A stretch of DNA of 64,000 bases from Candidatus Saccharimonadota bacterium (lineage in GTDB: Bacteria > Patescibacteriota > Saccharimonadia > Saccharimonadales > Saccharimonadaceae): positions 126,359 through 190,358 of the forward strand of contig JAUNOS010000002.1 in the NCBI GenBank assembly GCA_030537075.1. The letters run 5' to 3'. The translations under genes and the position numbers were made by a program. Positions 26,403 to 34,175 of the stretch are shown piece by piece. The notes below the pieces were generated by a model. The model had not been told where the DNA came from. It saw only the letters and a program-made list of their open reading frames with translations, and did no database searches. The first letter of the stretch is position 1, and the number at the start of each line of letters is the position of its first letter.

Positions 26403-27950
26403 CTATCCCCGCTTTTGGCGCACGATCAGTGCAACGCCAGCGGCAGTCACTAGGAGCGCACCAGCAACTAGCGGCAAAATACCCTCACCGGTGTCAGCCA
26501 AACCTTGTGCCTGTGCAGCAGGCGCTGCCTCAGGGGTGCCTGGCACTGGCGCCGGAGCAGGCGCTGGTGCTGGAGCTGGAGTTGGAGCAGGCGGCGTTGG
26601 GGTTGTTGCTGGAGTTGCGGTCCATTTTGCATACAGGATGAAGCCTGCGTTTGGCATCGTTCCAGTCGCAAAATCCCACCGATTGGCATAGCCAGCATCA
26701 GCGTACCAGCCATCAAAGGTATAGCCATCACGGAATGGTGCCGCTGGCTCTAAGATCTTATCACCATAGGCTACCGTCTGATCTGGCACAAAGGATCCAG
26801 CCTGACTATCAAATGCAACGGTGTGAGTCGGGCAGTCCTTTGCGTCGCCATTAATGGTCCAGCCATGCCCGCCATCACCGACACCGCGGGTCATGACGAT
26901 GTGAGCATTGTTCGCCAAACAGTACTTAAGGCCGGCGGAACCAAGCGTGGTTGGCGACTTTAGTACCTGGTTGTTCCATGCGATCAAGGTTGCGTCGTAG
27001 TTCTCCATCGAGATACCGCTATTATCCAGCATGTTCGCACCGCCCGACCACTGGTCGCCTGGGATGTCGACAAGTGATGCCAGGTGCCAATCCGCCAATG
27101 ATTGGTTAAACGATGTTGCGCCTGAAAGCATGTGCTTCATGTGCGTGGCGCTTGTCATATTCCACTTACCAATCGGCTGGTTAAAGCTTGTTGCACGCTC
27201 AAACATACTGTCAGCGTACTGAATCCTTGACAAATCCCAGTTGGCGATTGATGGGTCGCCAGCATTATTAAAGGCAGTCGCATCAGTAAACATGTGGCCT
27301 GCGTGAGTCAAATTACCGGTATTCCACGAACCAATATTCTGATCAAATTGACTGGCGCTCATGAACATATTGCCCATACTCTGAATGGTTGAGGTGTTCC
27401 AGTCCCAGTTTGCCGCCTCACCCTTTAGGGCATAATTGCTCCTAAACATATCCTGCAAGCTTCTAGTATCTGACAGGTCTGGCGTATCAGTTGCCCGCAC
27501 GTCCATATTTTCTGCACCAGAAAATGCCTCTTCAAAGCTCGTCCACTTTTGTGTACCCCACTGGTCAATCCATAGCATCTTTAGCTGATCACCACCAGCC
27601 TTTACCTGAAAGTGCGGGAAGGTGCCGCCTATACGAATGGTATGTGTCCCCGGAGCAGCAAAGTTACACGTATAGCTGCCGGTCTGGCCGGTTGCTTCTG
27701 GATTACCATCATTATCACAGTCAACAGTATAGTTGTAGTTACTACCGCCAACAACTGGAATGACGAATTGATTATTTGCCGAACCGGGCTTGGTTGAGTC
27801 AACCGTAAACACAAAGTCGGTGTTATTAATGGCATCCGCCTTGGCAACACGCGGTTGCATCAAGGTTGATGCGACACCGACCACCGCTGCGATAGATAAC
27901 ACGCCGACCGCCAGGCCCCTCCTTATAGTTTGCTGCTTCGATAACTTCAT
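26403..27950 (-). CDS. LADTG-anchored surface protein with DUF285 repeats and a Listeria-Bacteroides repeat
   Basis: A 515-residue exported protein. A signal peptide (basic MKLSKQQTIRRG, then a hydrophobic core ending VAKADA) precedes repeated DUF285/BspA-like units with the theme SFNQPIGKWNMTSATHM and QFDQNIGSWNTGNLTHAG. Then comes an InlB-type B repeat (GYTFDGWYADAGYANRWDF), a Pro/Ala linker and a sorting signal LADTGEG plus helix and RQKRG. It should be linked to the wall by sortase and act in adhesion (inference). A strong GGGGGG site precedes the ATG. Confidence 0.88.
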   Translation of the reverse strand: MKLSKQQTIRRGLAVGVLSIAAVVGVASTLMQPRVAKADAINNTDFVFTVDSTKPGSANNQFVIPVVGGSNYNYTVDCDNDGNPEATGQTGSYTCNFAAPGTHTIRIGGTFPHFQVKAGGDQLKMLWIDQWGTQKWTSFEEAFSGAENMDVRATDTPDLSDTRSLQDMFRSNYALKGEAANWDWNTSTIQSMGNMFMSASQFDQNIGSWNTGNLTHAGHMFTDATAFNNAGDPSIANWDLSRIQYADSMFERATSFNQPIGKWNMTSATHMKHMLSGATSFNQSLADWHLASLVDIPGDQWSGGANMLDNSGISMENYDATLIAWNNQVLKSPTTLGSAGLKYCLANNAHIVMTRGVGDGGHGWTINGDAKDCPTHTVAFDSQAGSFVPDQTVAYGDKILEPAAPFRDGYTFDGWYADAGYANRWDFATGTMPNAGFILYAKWTATPATTPTPPAPTPAPAPAPAPAPVPGTPEAAPAAQAQGLADTGEGILPLVAGALLVTAAGVALIVRQKRG

Positions 27951-28074
27951 GAATCCCCCCTCATGATCTATTATGTATGTTTCTAAAATGAAGCTTACGC
28001 TTTGGGACTATTGTACCTTGTCGCATTTCTTTTTGCAAGTACTACGGTGTGCGATATGTTGGCTGTGGATAAGC

Positions 28075-29385
28075 TTACTGCTCCACTAGTGTCAATTCAC
28101 TCTCACCGATCCGCACCACGCTCTCACCAGCCGCGCCTTGGCGGATAAGTTCGTGAGTGATCCCCATCTTTTTCATAATGTCGCGCAAGCGGTTGACAGC
28201 CTCATACTGATCAAAATTAGTGCGGCGAGCAAACTTCTCAATTTTCGCGCCACGCACCGCGAACACGGCGACTTCCTGCCCTGTCTCATCCGTTTCATCT
28301 GCCAAACGTTCCACCGTCCAGGCATCCGCCAATTGTTCTGAGCCAAGGGAGATCACTGGCAGATCATCACCCGACTCTTCGGCCACCTCTGCCTCGCGCG
28401 CCCGCCACGCCTCAACTTCGCGGCGCAGCAGCCGTAGTAGCTCCTTGATATTCTGATGTGTCTGCGAGGAGATCGCCAACACCTGCGCACCGCCAGCCAC
28501 CTGCTGCAAGGCAGTCGCCTGCATCGCGACAATCTCATCATCGAGCCCTTCGCACTTGGTCAGCACCACAACCTCTGGACGCGTCGCCAACTCCGCCGAA
28601 TACTTCTCCAACTCGCGCCGAATGGTCTGGTATTTCGCCGCTGGGTCGTCACTATACGCATCGATCATATGCAGTAGCACCGCCGTACGTTCCACATGGC
28701 GCAGGAACTGATCGCCCAGGCCCCGCCCTTCTGACGCCCCTTCTATCAACCCCGGAATATCGGCGATCAGCAAGCTACCATCGTCCACATCCGCCACACC
28801 GAGATTTGGTGTCAAAGTGGTAAATTCATAATTAGCAATCTCTGGCCGGGCATTTGACACCACACTCAGGAAGGTTGATTTACCGGCGTTCGGAAAGCCC
28901 ACCAAACCAACATCAGCCAATAGCTTCAGCTCCAACTCCGCCTCAAATTCATCGCCCGCCTCACCCAGCTCCGCCATGCGCGGCGCCTGGCGCGTACTCG
29001 ACTTGAAATGGGCGTTGCCAAAGCCACCATCACCGCCGCGCGCCACCACTGCTTCCTGTCCATCCTCAGTCAGATCGGCCACCACCGCGCCATCACGCTT
29101 CACCACTGTCCCCATCGGCACTTTCACCACCAGCGCCTCACCACTCTTACCGCGCTTGTCACGCTTAGCGCCATCACCGCCGTTCTGAGCTGTCAGCTCT
29201 GGTTTATAGCGGAAATTCAGCAGGGTGTTCAAATCTTTGGTGGCGCGAAACACCACGTCGCCACCCCGGCCGCCATCGCCACCATCAGGGCCGCCCTTAT
29301 CGACATATTTCTCATGCCGAAAGCTGACCGCGCCATTGCCGCCCTTGCCAGCCTTTACAAATACCTTCGCAATATCAACAAACAT
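28075..29385 (-). CDS. obg: GTPase Obg/CgtA
   Basis: A 436-residue Obg GTPase acting in 50S subunit assembly and stress signalling. The N-terminal glycine-rich Obg fold (GKGGNGAVSF, GGPDGGDGGRGGDV) is followed by the G domain with G1 GFPNAGKST (163-171) and G3 DIPGLIEGASEGRGLG, and a C-terminal OCT domain. The G4 motif reads TKCE where NKxD is usual. TATAAT (29392-29397) ends six bases before the ATG and directly follows the previous gene's terminator, so the message should be leaderless. Confidence 0.96.
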   Translation of the reverse strand: MFVDIAKVFVKAGKGGNGAVSFRHEKYVDKGGPDGGDGGRGGDVVFRATKDLNTLLNFRYKPELTAQNGGDGAKRDKRGKSGEALVVKVPMGTVVKRDGAVVADLTEDGQEAVVARGGDGGFGNAHFKSSTRQAPRMAELGEAGDEFEAELELKLLADVGLVGFPNAGKSTFLSVVSNARPEIANYEFTTLTPNLGVADVDDGSLLIADIPGLIEGASEGRGLGDQFLRHVERTAVLLHMIDAYSDDPAAKYQTIRRELEKYSAELATRPEVVVLTKCEGLDDEIVAMQATALQQVAGGAQVLAISSQTHQNIKELLRLLRREVEAWRAREAEVAEESGDDLPVISLGSEQLADAWTVERLADETDETGQEVAVFAVRGAKIEKFARRTNFDQYEAVNRLRDIMKKMGITHELIRQGAAGESVVRIGESELTLVEQ

Positions 29386-29398
29386 AGTTTCATTATAC

Positions 29399-29428
29399 CA
29401 AAAACACCCCCGGTTCCCCAGGGGCGTT
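29399..29428 (-). terminator. Rho-independent terminator after the LysM-CHAP gene
   Basis: AACGCCCCTGG, loop GGAA, CCGGGGGTGTT, then T residues, on the minus strand. Two positions pair as G-U. The T run merges with the -10 of obg. Confidence 0.85.
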
Positions 29429-29450
29429 CTCTGTACTCACCTTAGTGTTT

Positions 29451-30539
29451 TTAGTGGATGTAGTTAAAGCTCCCCGCTTGGCTGAGTGGAATCTTACGCC
29501 AAGTCACCTTATTATATCCGGCATAGTTCATATCACTGATAATCATCTGATCACCCTCTATGCGCTCTACGATACCAACGTGACCATAACCACCACCGCC
29601 AGCCGAGGTCTGGATAATAGCACCCGGTGCTGGTGTCTTGTTTACGACGAATCCATGAGCGCGCGCACTATTGGCCCATGAGGTCGCATTACCCCACAGT
29701 CCACCAATATGCCTACCCAACTCGGCGCGCCGCTCAAATGCGTACCAGGTACAGTTGCCTGCCGCATAGCGGTTGCCCGCCGTCGGGCCTCGATAACCAT
29801 ATTGCACACTAATGATAGATCCACCCATCGAGCCATAGGCATAGCCACCCGTATAACCACGCGCGCCGCCTCGTGTATAGGTGCGCGGCGCGACGTAGCC
29901 AGGGCGTTCATTTTCTGGCAGCTCACCGCCTGGGATAAGTAGCCTACTGTCCTTCGCCAAGGCCTGATCAGCCCCCGTCAGGTCATTCGTCAGCACGATG
30001 CGCTCGGTGCTGGCCTTATACTTTTCAGCCAGTTTCTGCACCGTATCGCCATCCTTCACTGTATAGAGTACACCATCGACTGATGGCACCAGTATGGTTC
30101 GGCCCACTTCGACAGCGTCCGAGGTCATATTATTTGCCCAGCGAAGGGTCTGTGTCGAAAGCTTATACCTCTTGGCGATCGTCTCGAGGCTCTCGCCCTG
30201 CTGTGCGACATGCGAGCGAATACCGCGCTGCGCCGTCACCTCTGGCTGGATGATTTGCGGCTTTGAGATAACCTCAGCGTCGCCCTGAGCCAGCTCTTTC
30301 TTGATAGAAAGCGTTGCCGTCGCCTCGCGCAGGTCACCGGCTGCCGGCAAATTCACCGTCTCCGCCAGGCTCGCCACTGCATTTGAGGCTGTGAGCTGAT
30401 CCACGGAGATCTTTGTTGCCTCCTGCGCCTGACTATGTGCCACCGCCACTGGCTGCGACGCCGAGACGGCGCCCGGCTGTGAGGCCACACCACCGGTTTG
30501 GTAGCTGAGTGTCAAAAATGAAATAACTAATAAAAACAC
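29451..30539 (-). CDS. Secreted LysM-CHAP cell-wall protein (N-terminus unresolved)
   Basis: At least 362 residues. After a hydrophobic segment come two LysM repeats (HVAQQGESLETIAKRYKLS and TVKDGDTVQKLAEKYKAS), a Gly/Tyr-rich linker and a CHAP amidase/endopeptidase domain with GNCTWYAFERRAELG and YGHVGIVERIEGD, holding the Cys-His pair. It probably cuts peptidoglycan. The GTG at 30539 lacks a ribosome site and would give a signal peptide with no basic residues. The frame stays open upstream to 30629 and encodes a basic n-region (IRKEKRAKLRSVAAYSG), so the true start is further up. Confidence 0.88.
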   Translation of the reverse strand: MFLLVISFLTLSYQTGGVASQPGAVSASQPVAVAHSQAQEATKISVDQLTASNAVASLAETVNLPAAGDLREATATLSIKKELAQGDAEVISKPQIIQPEVTAQRGIRSHVAQQGESLETIAKRYKLSTQTLRWANNMTSDAVEVGRTILVPSVDGVLYTVKDGDTVQKLAEKYKASTERIVLTNDLTGADQALAKDSRLLIPGGELPENERPGYVAPRTYTRGGARGYTGGYAYGSMGGSIISVQYGYRGPTAGNRYAAGNCTWYAFERRAELGRHIGGLWGNATSWANSARAHGFVVNKTPAPGAIIQTSAGGGGYGHVGIVERIEGDQMIISDMNYAGYNKVTWRKIPLSQAGSFNYIH

Positions 30540-30815
30540 GCCACTGTACGCTGCTACTGAACGTAACTTGGCCCTTTTTTCCTTGCGGATTGTTGATTGA
30601 TTACGAATAATCGTTCTCCCGTATCGATGTTACCACCGTTACTCACTACCATACTTTGTCTTTCTTCTCGCAAAAGAACGGGATGCATCGTCGACCTAAT
30701 ATTAGTTGATATTACGCTAAAAAATTAGTTTTCCGCATCCGTAGCGACAGTTTTGGTAGGGCTCATCAGCGCTTGTAACTCTCGCGAGGTACAGCCACTC
30801 ATGGGCTCACTATCT
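30540..30815 (-). promoter_or_regulatory. Long 5' leader of the LysM-CHAP gene (no family recognised)
   Basis: This 340-base gap between genes holds a strong minus-strand promoter and then a leader of about 200 bases or more. The leader has several small hairpins, a repeated TGAGCCC, and a stretch at 30675-30680 able to pair with AGAACG next to the GGGAG ribosome-like site at 30616-30620. A 32-codon reading frame (ATG at 30652, stop at 30554) lies in it. I could not match it to a known riboswitch. Confidence 0.45.
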
Positions 30816-30844
30816 ATTGTACCAAGCCAGTATTTTTATGTCAA
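30816..30844 (-). promoter_or_regulatory. Consensus promoter of the LysM-CHAP gene
   Basis: TTGACA (30839-30844), 17 bases, TACAAT (30816-30821) on the minus strand. It is the best sigma-70 match in the window after the ABC promoter. Confidence 0.8.
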
Positions 30845-30878
30845 TGCTTATACGCAGCCCACCCCTGTAGGTAACCGT

Positions 30879-32186
30879 CTAAATTATCTTGCATAATACC
30901 TGGCAGTGCTGCCGAATGTTTGCCTGGTGCTCTTCGTCAGTCCGCGCAAAGTAGATCAGCCCATCATCGCCCGCCAAGAAGAAGAGGTGATCTGTGTCGG
31001 TTGGCATCGCAACTGCCTTGAGGGCAAGCTCACCAGGCGCAGCGATAGGCGTTGGAGTCAGACCAGCATGCTTACGCGTATTGTACGGCGAATCAATTTC
31101 TACCAGCGTCTTTGTGTCATTTTTCGGAATTTCAATTCCCTTATGATCAGCTGCGTATACCGCCGTGATATCTGAGCCGAGCTGCATATTCGTTGCGTGA
31201 CGCTTCAAGAACACCTGAGCAATACCGCGCTGATACTGGTAGCAGCGCTCTTTGCGCTCTGGGGTCGGCTTATCCTCGCATGTTAATTCCCGCTCGACGA
31301 TAGATGCCAGGATGATACCCTGATACAGAGTCAAGCCCCGCTGCTTAAACTTCTCCTCTAGGCCATGGCGCTGCACTACTTGATACATGTGTGCGAACAC
31401 TGTCTCCAGCACTTCTTTGGCGCTGGCATCAGCCGCCACGTGATAGGTCTCGCCAAAGATATACCCCTCGAGCGAGGCATCAGCCGGCTTGCCAGCAAAA
31501 AGCGGGCTTTCGTACGTCGCCTGAAACGCCTCATCGATATCTTTATCGCTATAGCCCGCCTGCTTTAGAACATAGCGGGCGCTTGACTTGTCAATGTTAT
31601 CCTTGGAGCGAGACGCTTTGTGACGAGAAGGCTCCAGAGTGCCACCAGGGTAAAAAGTGATGGTCTTGAAGTCACGACAGCCAGCCGTCATTTTATCAAG
31701 CATCTCAGCCATCGTCTGCGATGGTGCGAGTCGACAGCTCCCTGCCTGCAGCTTATTCTTGCCGTGCAGGCGCACATAGATCTGGAAGGCGAGGTCGCTG
31801 CGGATGAGCTTGGCGTCCTTGAGCTTCCTGGCGATGGTCGCCACCGAGTCTCCATCAGTGATAACGAACGACTGCTTTTTGGTATCATCTGAAACTGGAC
31901 GTAACTGCCCCTGGTACCACCAGAAAGCACCGACCGCCACACCGATGATCAACGACATCAGCGCTAGTAATACCCATGGCCATTTTTTTCTGCGGCGCAC
32001 TGGCGGTAGTGATACGGTCTCCATAGGCTGCTCCACCGGAGACTGCGCGGCTGGCGCTACTGGCGCCGATAAGGGCTGCTCACGAGGCGCTGGTGTCGGC
32101 TGCGCCGGTCGAGATTGCTGCGTTGGCTGCTGCCCTGCCATATGTGGCGCCGGTCGCGCGGTGCGTGGTCGTCGAAATCCATCCAT
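30879..32186 (-). CDS. mltG: Endolytic murein transglycosylase MltG
   Basis: A 435-residue membrane-bound transglycosylase thought to end glycan strand growth. A Pro/Gln-rich cytoplasmic tail (1-65) is followed by one membrane helix (about 69-92), a LysM-like region (VITDGDSVATIARKLKDAKL), and the YceG fold with the catalytic glutamate in ASIVEREL and the end motif SPYNTRKHAGLTPTPIAAPG. The usual GLPP reads GLTP here. The start shares the TAATG junction with yqgF. Confidence 0.93.
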   Translation of the reverse strand: MDGFRRPRTARPAPHMAGQQPTQQSRPAQPTPAPREQPLSAPVAPAAQSPVEQPMETVSLPPVRRRKKWPWVLLALMSLIIGVAVGAFWWYQGQLRPVSDDTKKQSFVITDGDSVATIARKLKDAKLIRSDLAFQIYVRLHGKNKLQAGSCRLAPSQTMAEMLDKMTAGCRDFKTITFYPGGTLEPSRHKASRSKDNIDKSSARYVLKQAGYSDKDIDEAFQATYESPLFAGKPADASLEGYIFGETYHVAADASAKEVLETVFAHMYQVVQRHGLEEKFKQRGLTLYQGIILASIVERELTCEDKPTPERKERCYQYQRGIAQVFLKRHATNMQLGSDITAVYAADHKGIEIPKNDTKTLVEIDSPYNTRKHAGLTPTPIAAPGELALKAVAMPTDTDHLFFLAGDDGLIYFARTDEEHQANIRQHCQVLCKII

Positions 32187-32587
32187 TATCGTCCCTCCAA
32201 ATAATCTTGCAAAATAATACTCGCCGCCTCAGCATCGATCTCGCCCTTATCCTTCACCTGGCTGCCGAGGCGCTGCTCCGCCTGAACGCTGGTGAGTGAT
32301 TCATCTTGATACACGACGTCGGTATCAAGGTCGAGCTGGCTCATGCGCTGCACGAACTGAACAACATACTCTGTTTGACGAGTTGGCTCACCTGACTGGT
32401 TGCGCGGGTAGCCCACCACGACGGTCGATATGTCGTGCCGCAGCATGATTTCCGCTAGCTCCTTCATCACCGCCTCTCCTTGCTCAATCCAGCCAAACGG
32501 CACAGCGATACGCACCTGTGAGTCCGCCATGGCGAGACCGATGCGCTTTTCGCCAACATCCAGGGCAAGGTAATTCTTAGCGCTCAT
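32186..32587 (-). CDS. yqgF: YqgF/RuvX RNase H-fold nuclease (pre-16S rRNA processing)
   Basis: A 133-residue YqgF-family protein. Motifs are LALDVGEKRIGLAMAD near the N-terminus, VVVGYPRNQSGEPTRQT in the middle and YQDESLTSVQAEQRL towards the end, followed by DAEAASIILQDYLEGR. The family processes the 16S rRNA 5' end. The ATG at 32587 overlaps the end of the upstream gene by 11 bases; longer starts would read deep inside it. Confidence 0.94.
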   Translation of the reverse strand: MSAKNYLALDVGEKRIGLAMADSQVRIAVPFGWIEQGEAVMKELAEIMLRHDISTVVVGYPRNQSGEPTRQTEYVVQFVQRMSQLDLDTDVVYQDESLTSVQAEQRLGSQVKDKGEIDAEAASIILQDYLEGR

Positions 32588-34175
32588 GCAGCTTGAATTC
32601 AACACTGATGCGTGTCGCGTCATTTGGTATTGTCCGCACCCAAAACGGCCAGAATTGTACATCGACATTATCGACACCATTGATGGCCTCTAGTTGTGAC
32701 TGTACATCACCGAATGTCTTGCCCTGCACCTGCTCCTTCACTTTCGCCTCATCAATCGATGGTCCGACCGTCGCATTCGCTGTGATGCGAACCGTCGCCG
32801 TACCGTCGCCAGTCATCACGAACTGAGTAAATTTCACATCGTCGGTGCCGTCTTTGTAAATCTTCTGCGACTGCTTGCCCTCCAACTGCTTCTCCACCGC
32901 ATCCTTAATGAAGGCGCTCAGGTCGGTCTTATCGACAGCCAAAGCTGACGCCGTCACCGTTGTTTTTAGAACAACATTTCCTGATGCCTCAGTATCCACA
33001 GCGACACTTGGCGCTGGGGCGGAGCGATCTTCTTTATAGCTCTCCTTGATGAAAACCGCTGAGCTACCAAACGACTGCGCGAGCTTATCCTGCAGAGCGT
33101 CATCTTTTTTGCCATTCAACTGCTCCGTCGCCTTCTTGAGGTCATTAGCCGAGACAACGGTCACCTCACGACTTGAGCCACCAGAGGTTGCACCGACCAA
33201 TGAACCACTGACATTTGCCGGTAACCCAGAGACACTGCCCGTTTCACCATTGTACTCAGCGCCAATATCGCTTGCCGTCACCGAGACAACCGCACCAGTG
33301 TTATTCGTCCGGCTAAAGGTGACTGCACTATCGGTCGTAAAGGCGATGCCTGAACTAGTCCGGACTGTGGTGCCAGCCGGAACCGTCTTATCAAGGAGCT
33401 GAATTGAATCAGTTGCAAGCCGCAGTCTCCCTTTCGCCCGCTCACCAACCTTCTTTTTACCCGTCGCCGCAAACTCTACGGACAGCTCAGCTTTCTGCTC
33501 TTGGCGCAGGGTCTTCACGATACTAGTTTTCGGATCAGTTGCAGCATTCTGCTTCAAGGTTGCCTGCTTGTCCACCGTTTCCGTGGTCGTTTTCGCCGCG
33601 ATAACGACAGTGGCCCGTGGCGCAAACCAAATGGCCCACACCAAAAAACCGATGAGCAGCAACGCTCCAGCGCCTATGAATACAAACTTCTTGCGAAACA
33701 CATTAAAGTTCGGCACCTTCGGCGCGTTCTTTTTGTCGGCCAGGCTGGCCTTCTTCGACTTCGGCGGCTCATTAGCCTTATCTTCTGCCACGACCGCATC
33801 CACAGCGGCATTTTCGGCCTTCTCTTTCTCGTGCATGGCGATGGGTAGTTCCCGGCCGTCAATAACATCGCTTTCATCGTCAATCTTCAGCGCTGGAATA
33901 TCCGCGATCTCCGGCTTACTCTGCAGCGTCTTTGCGACAGGGATCTTTGCCGAAGCAGCGAGACCGGCCAAGATCTGGTCACTTGTAATAAGCACAATAC
34001 GCTTTCCGGCCTGCTCCGCGGTCCGCGCCAAGAGGCGCATACTCACCGCACTCTGCAGCACACCAACTCGCTTTGGCGGCACCAACGCGATAATGCGCTC
34101 ACTCGATGCCTTCACCTTACCAACTATCGCGGTGATATCATCTTCTACATCAATATATAGTACGTCTTTGTTCAT
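32577..34175 (-). CDS. Single-pass membrane protein with gp47/baseplate J-like region, PilM-associated
   Basis: A 532-residue protein. A cytoplasmic domain of about 165 residues is followed by a membrane helix (FVFIGAGALLLIGFLVWAIW) and a large extracytoplasmic part rich in T, V and S, with VPAGTTVRTSSGIAFTTDS and SVTASDIGAEYNGETG, the theme of proteins labelled baseplate J/gp47 in Patescibacteria. It begins one base after the PilM/FtsA-like gene, so the two probably act together. The role is unknown; a pilus-assembly (PilN/PilO-like) part is one idea. Confidence 0.7.
   Translation of the reverse strand: MNKDVLYIDVEDDITAIVGKVKASSERIIALVPPKRVGVLQSAVSMRLLARTAEQAGKRIVLITSDQILAGLAASAKIPVAKTLQSKPEIADIPALKIDDESDVIDGRELPIAMHEKEKAENAAVDAVVAEDKANEPPKSKKASLADKKNAPKVPNFNVFRKKFVFIGAGALLLIGFLVWAIWFAPRATVVIAAKTTTETVDKQATLKQNAATDPKTSIVKTLRQEQKAELSVEFAATGKKKVGERAKGRLRLATDSIQLLDKTVPAGTTVRTSSGIAFTTDSAVTFSRTNNTGAVVSVTASDIGAEYNGETGSVSGLPANVSGSLVGATSGGSSREVTVVSANDLKKATEQLNGKKDDALQDKLAQSFGSSAVFIKESYKEDRSAPAPSVAVDTEASGNVVLKTTVTASALAVDKTDLSAFIKDAVEKQLEGKQSQKIYKDGTDDVKFTQFVMTGDGTATVRITANATVGPSIDEAKVKEQVQGKTFGDVQSQLEAINGVDNVDVQFWPFWVRTIPNDATRISVEFKLHER

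Noticed and set aside
30745..30775. A CTGATGAG string on the minus strand followed later by GGAAAAC, resembling a hammerhead ribozyme core.
   Set aside because: No complementary stem II or closing stems I and III could be paired around it, so the match is only the short core string.
30612..30815. c-di-AMP (ydaO) riboswitch upstream of the LysM-CHAP gene.
   Set aside because: The position fits, but I could not find the conserved ydaO blocks in the leader; left as an unassigned leader.
32577..34175. Contractile tail or phage baseplate because of the gp47/J-like text.
   Set aside because: There are no sheath, tube or other baseplate genes, the protein has a transmembrane helix, and the neighbour is PilM/FtsA-like.
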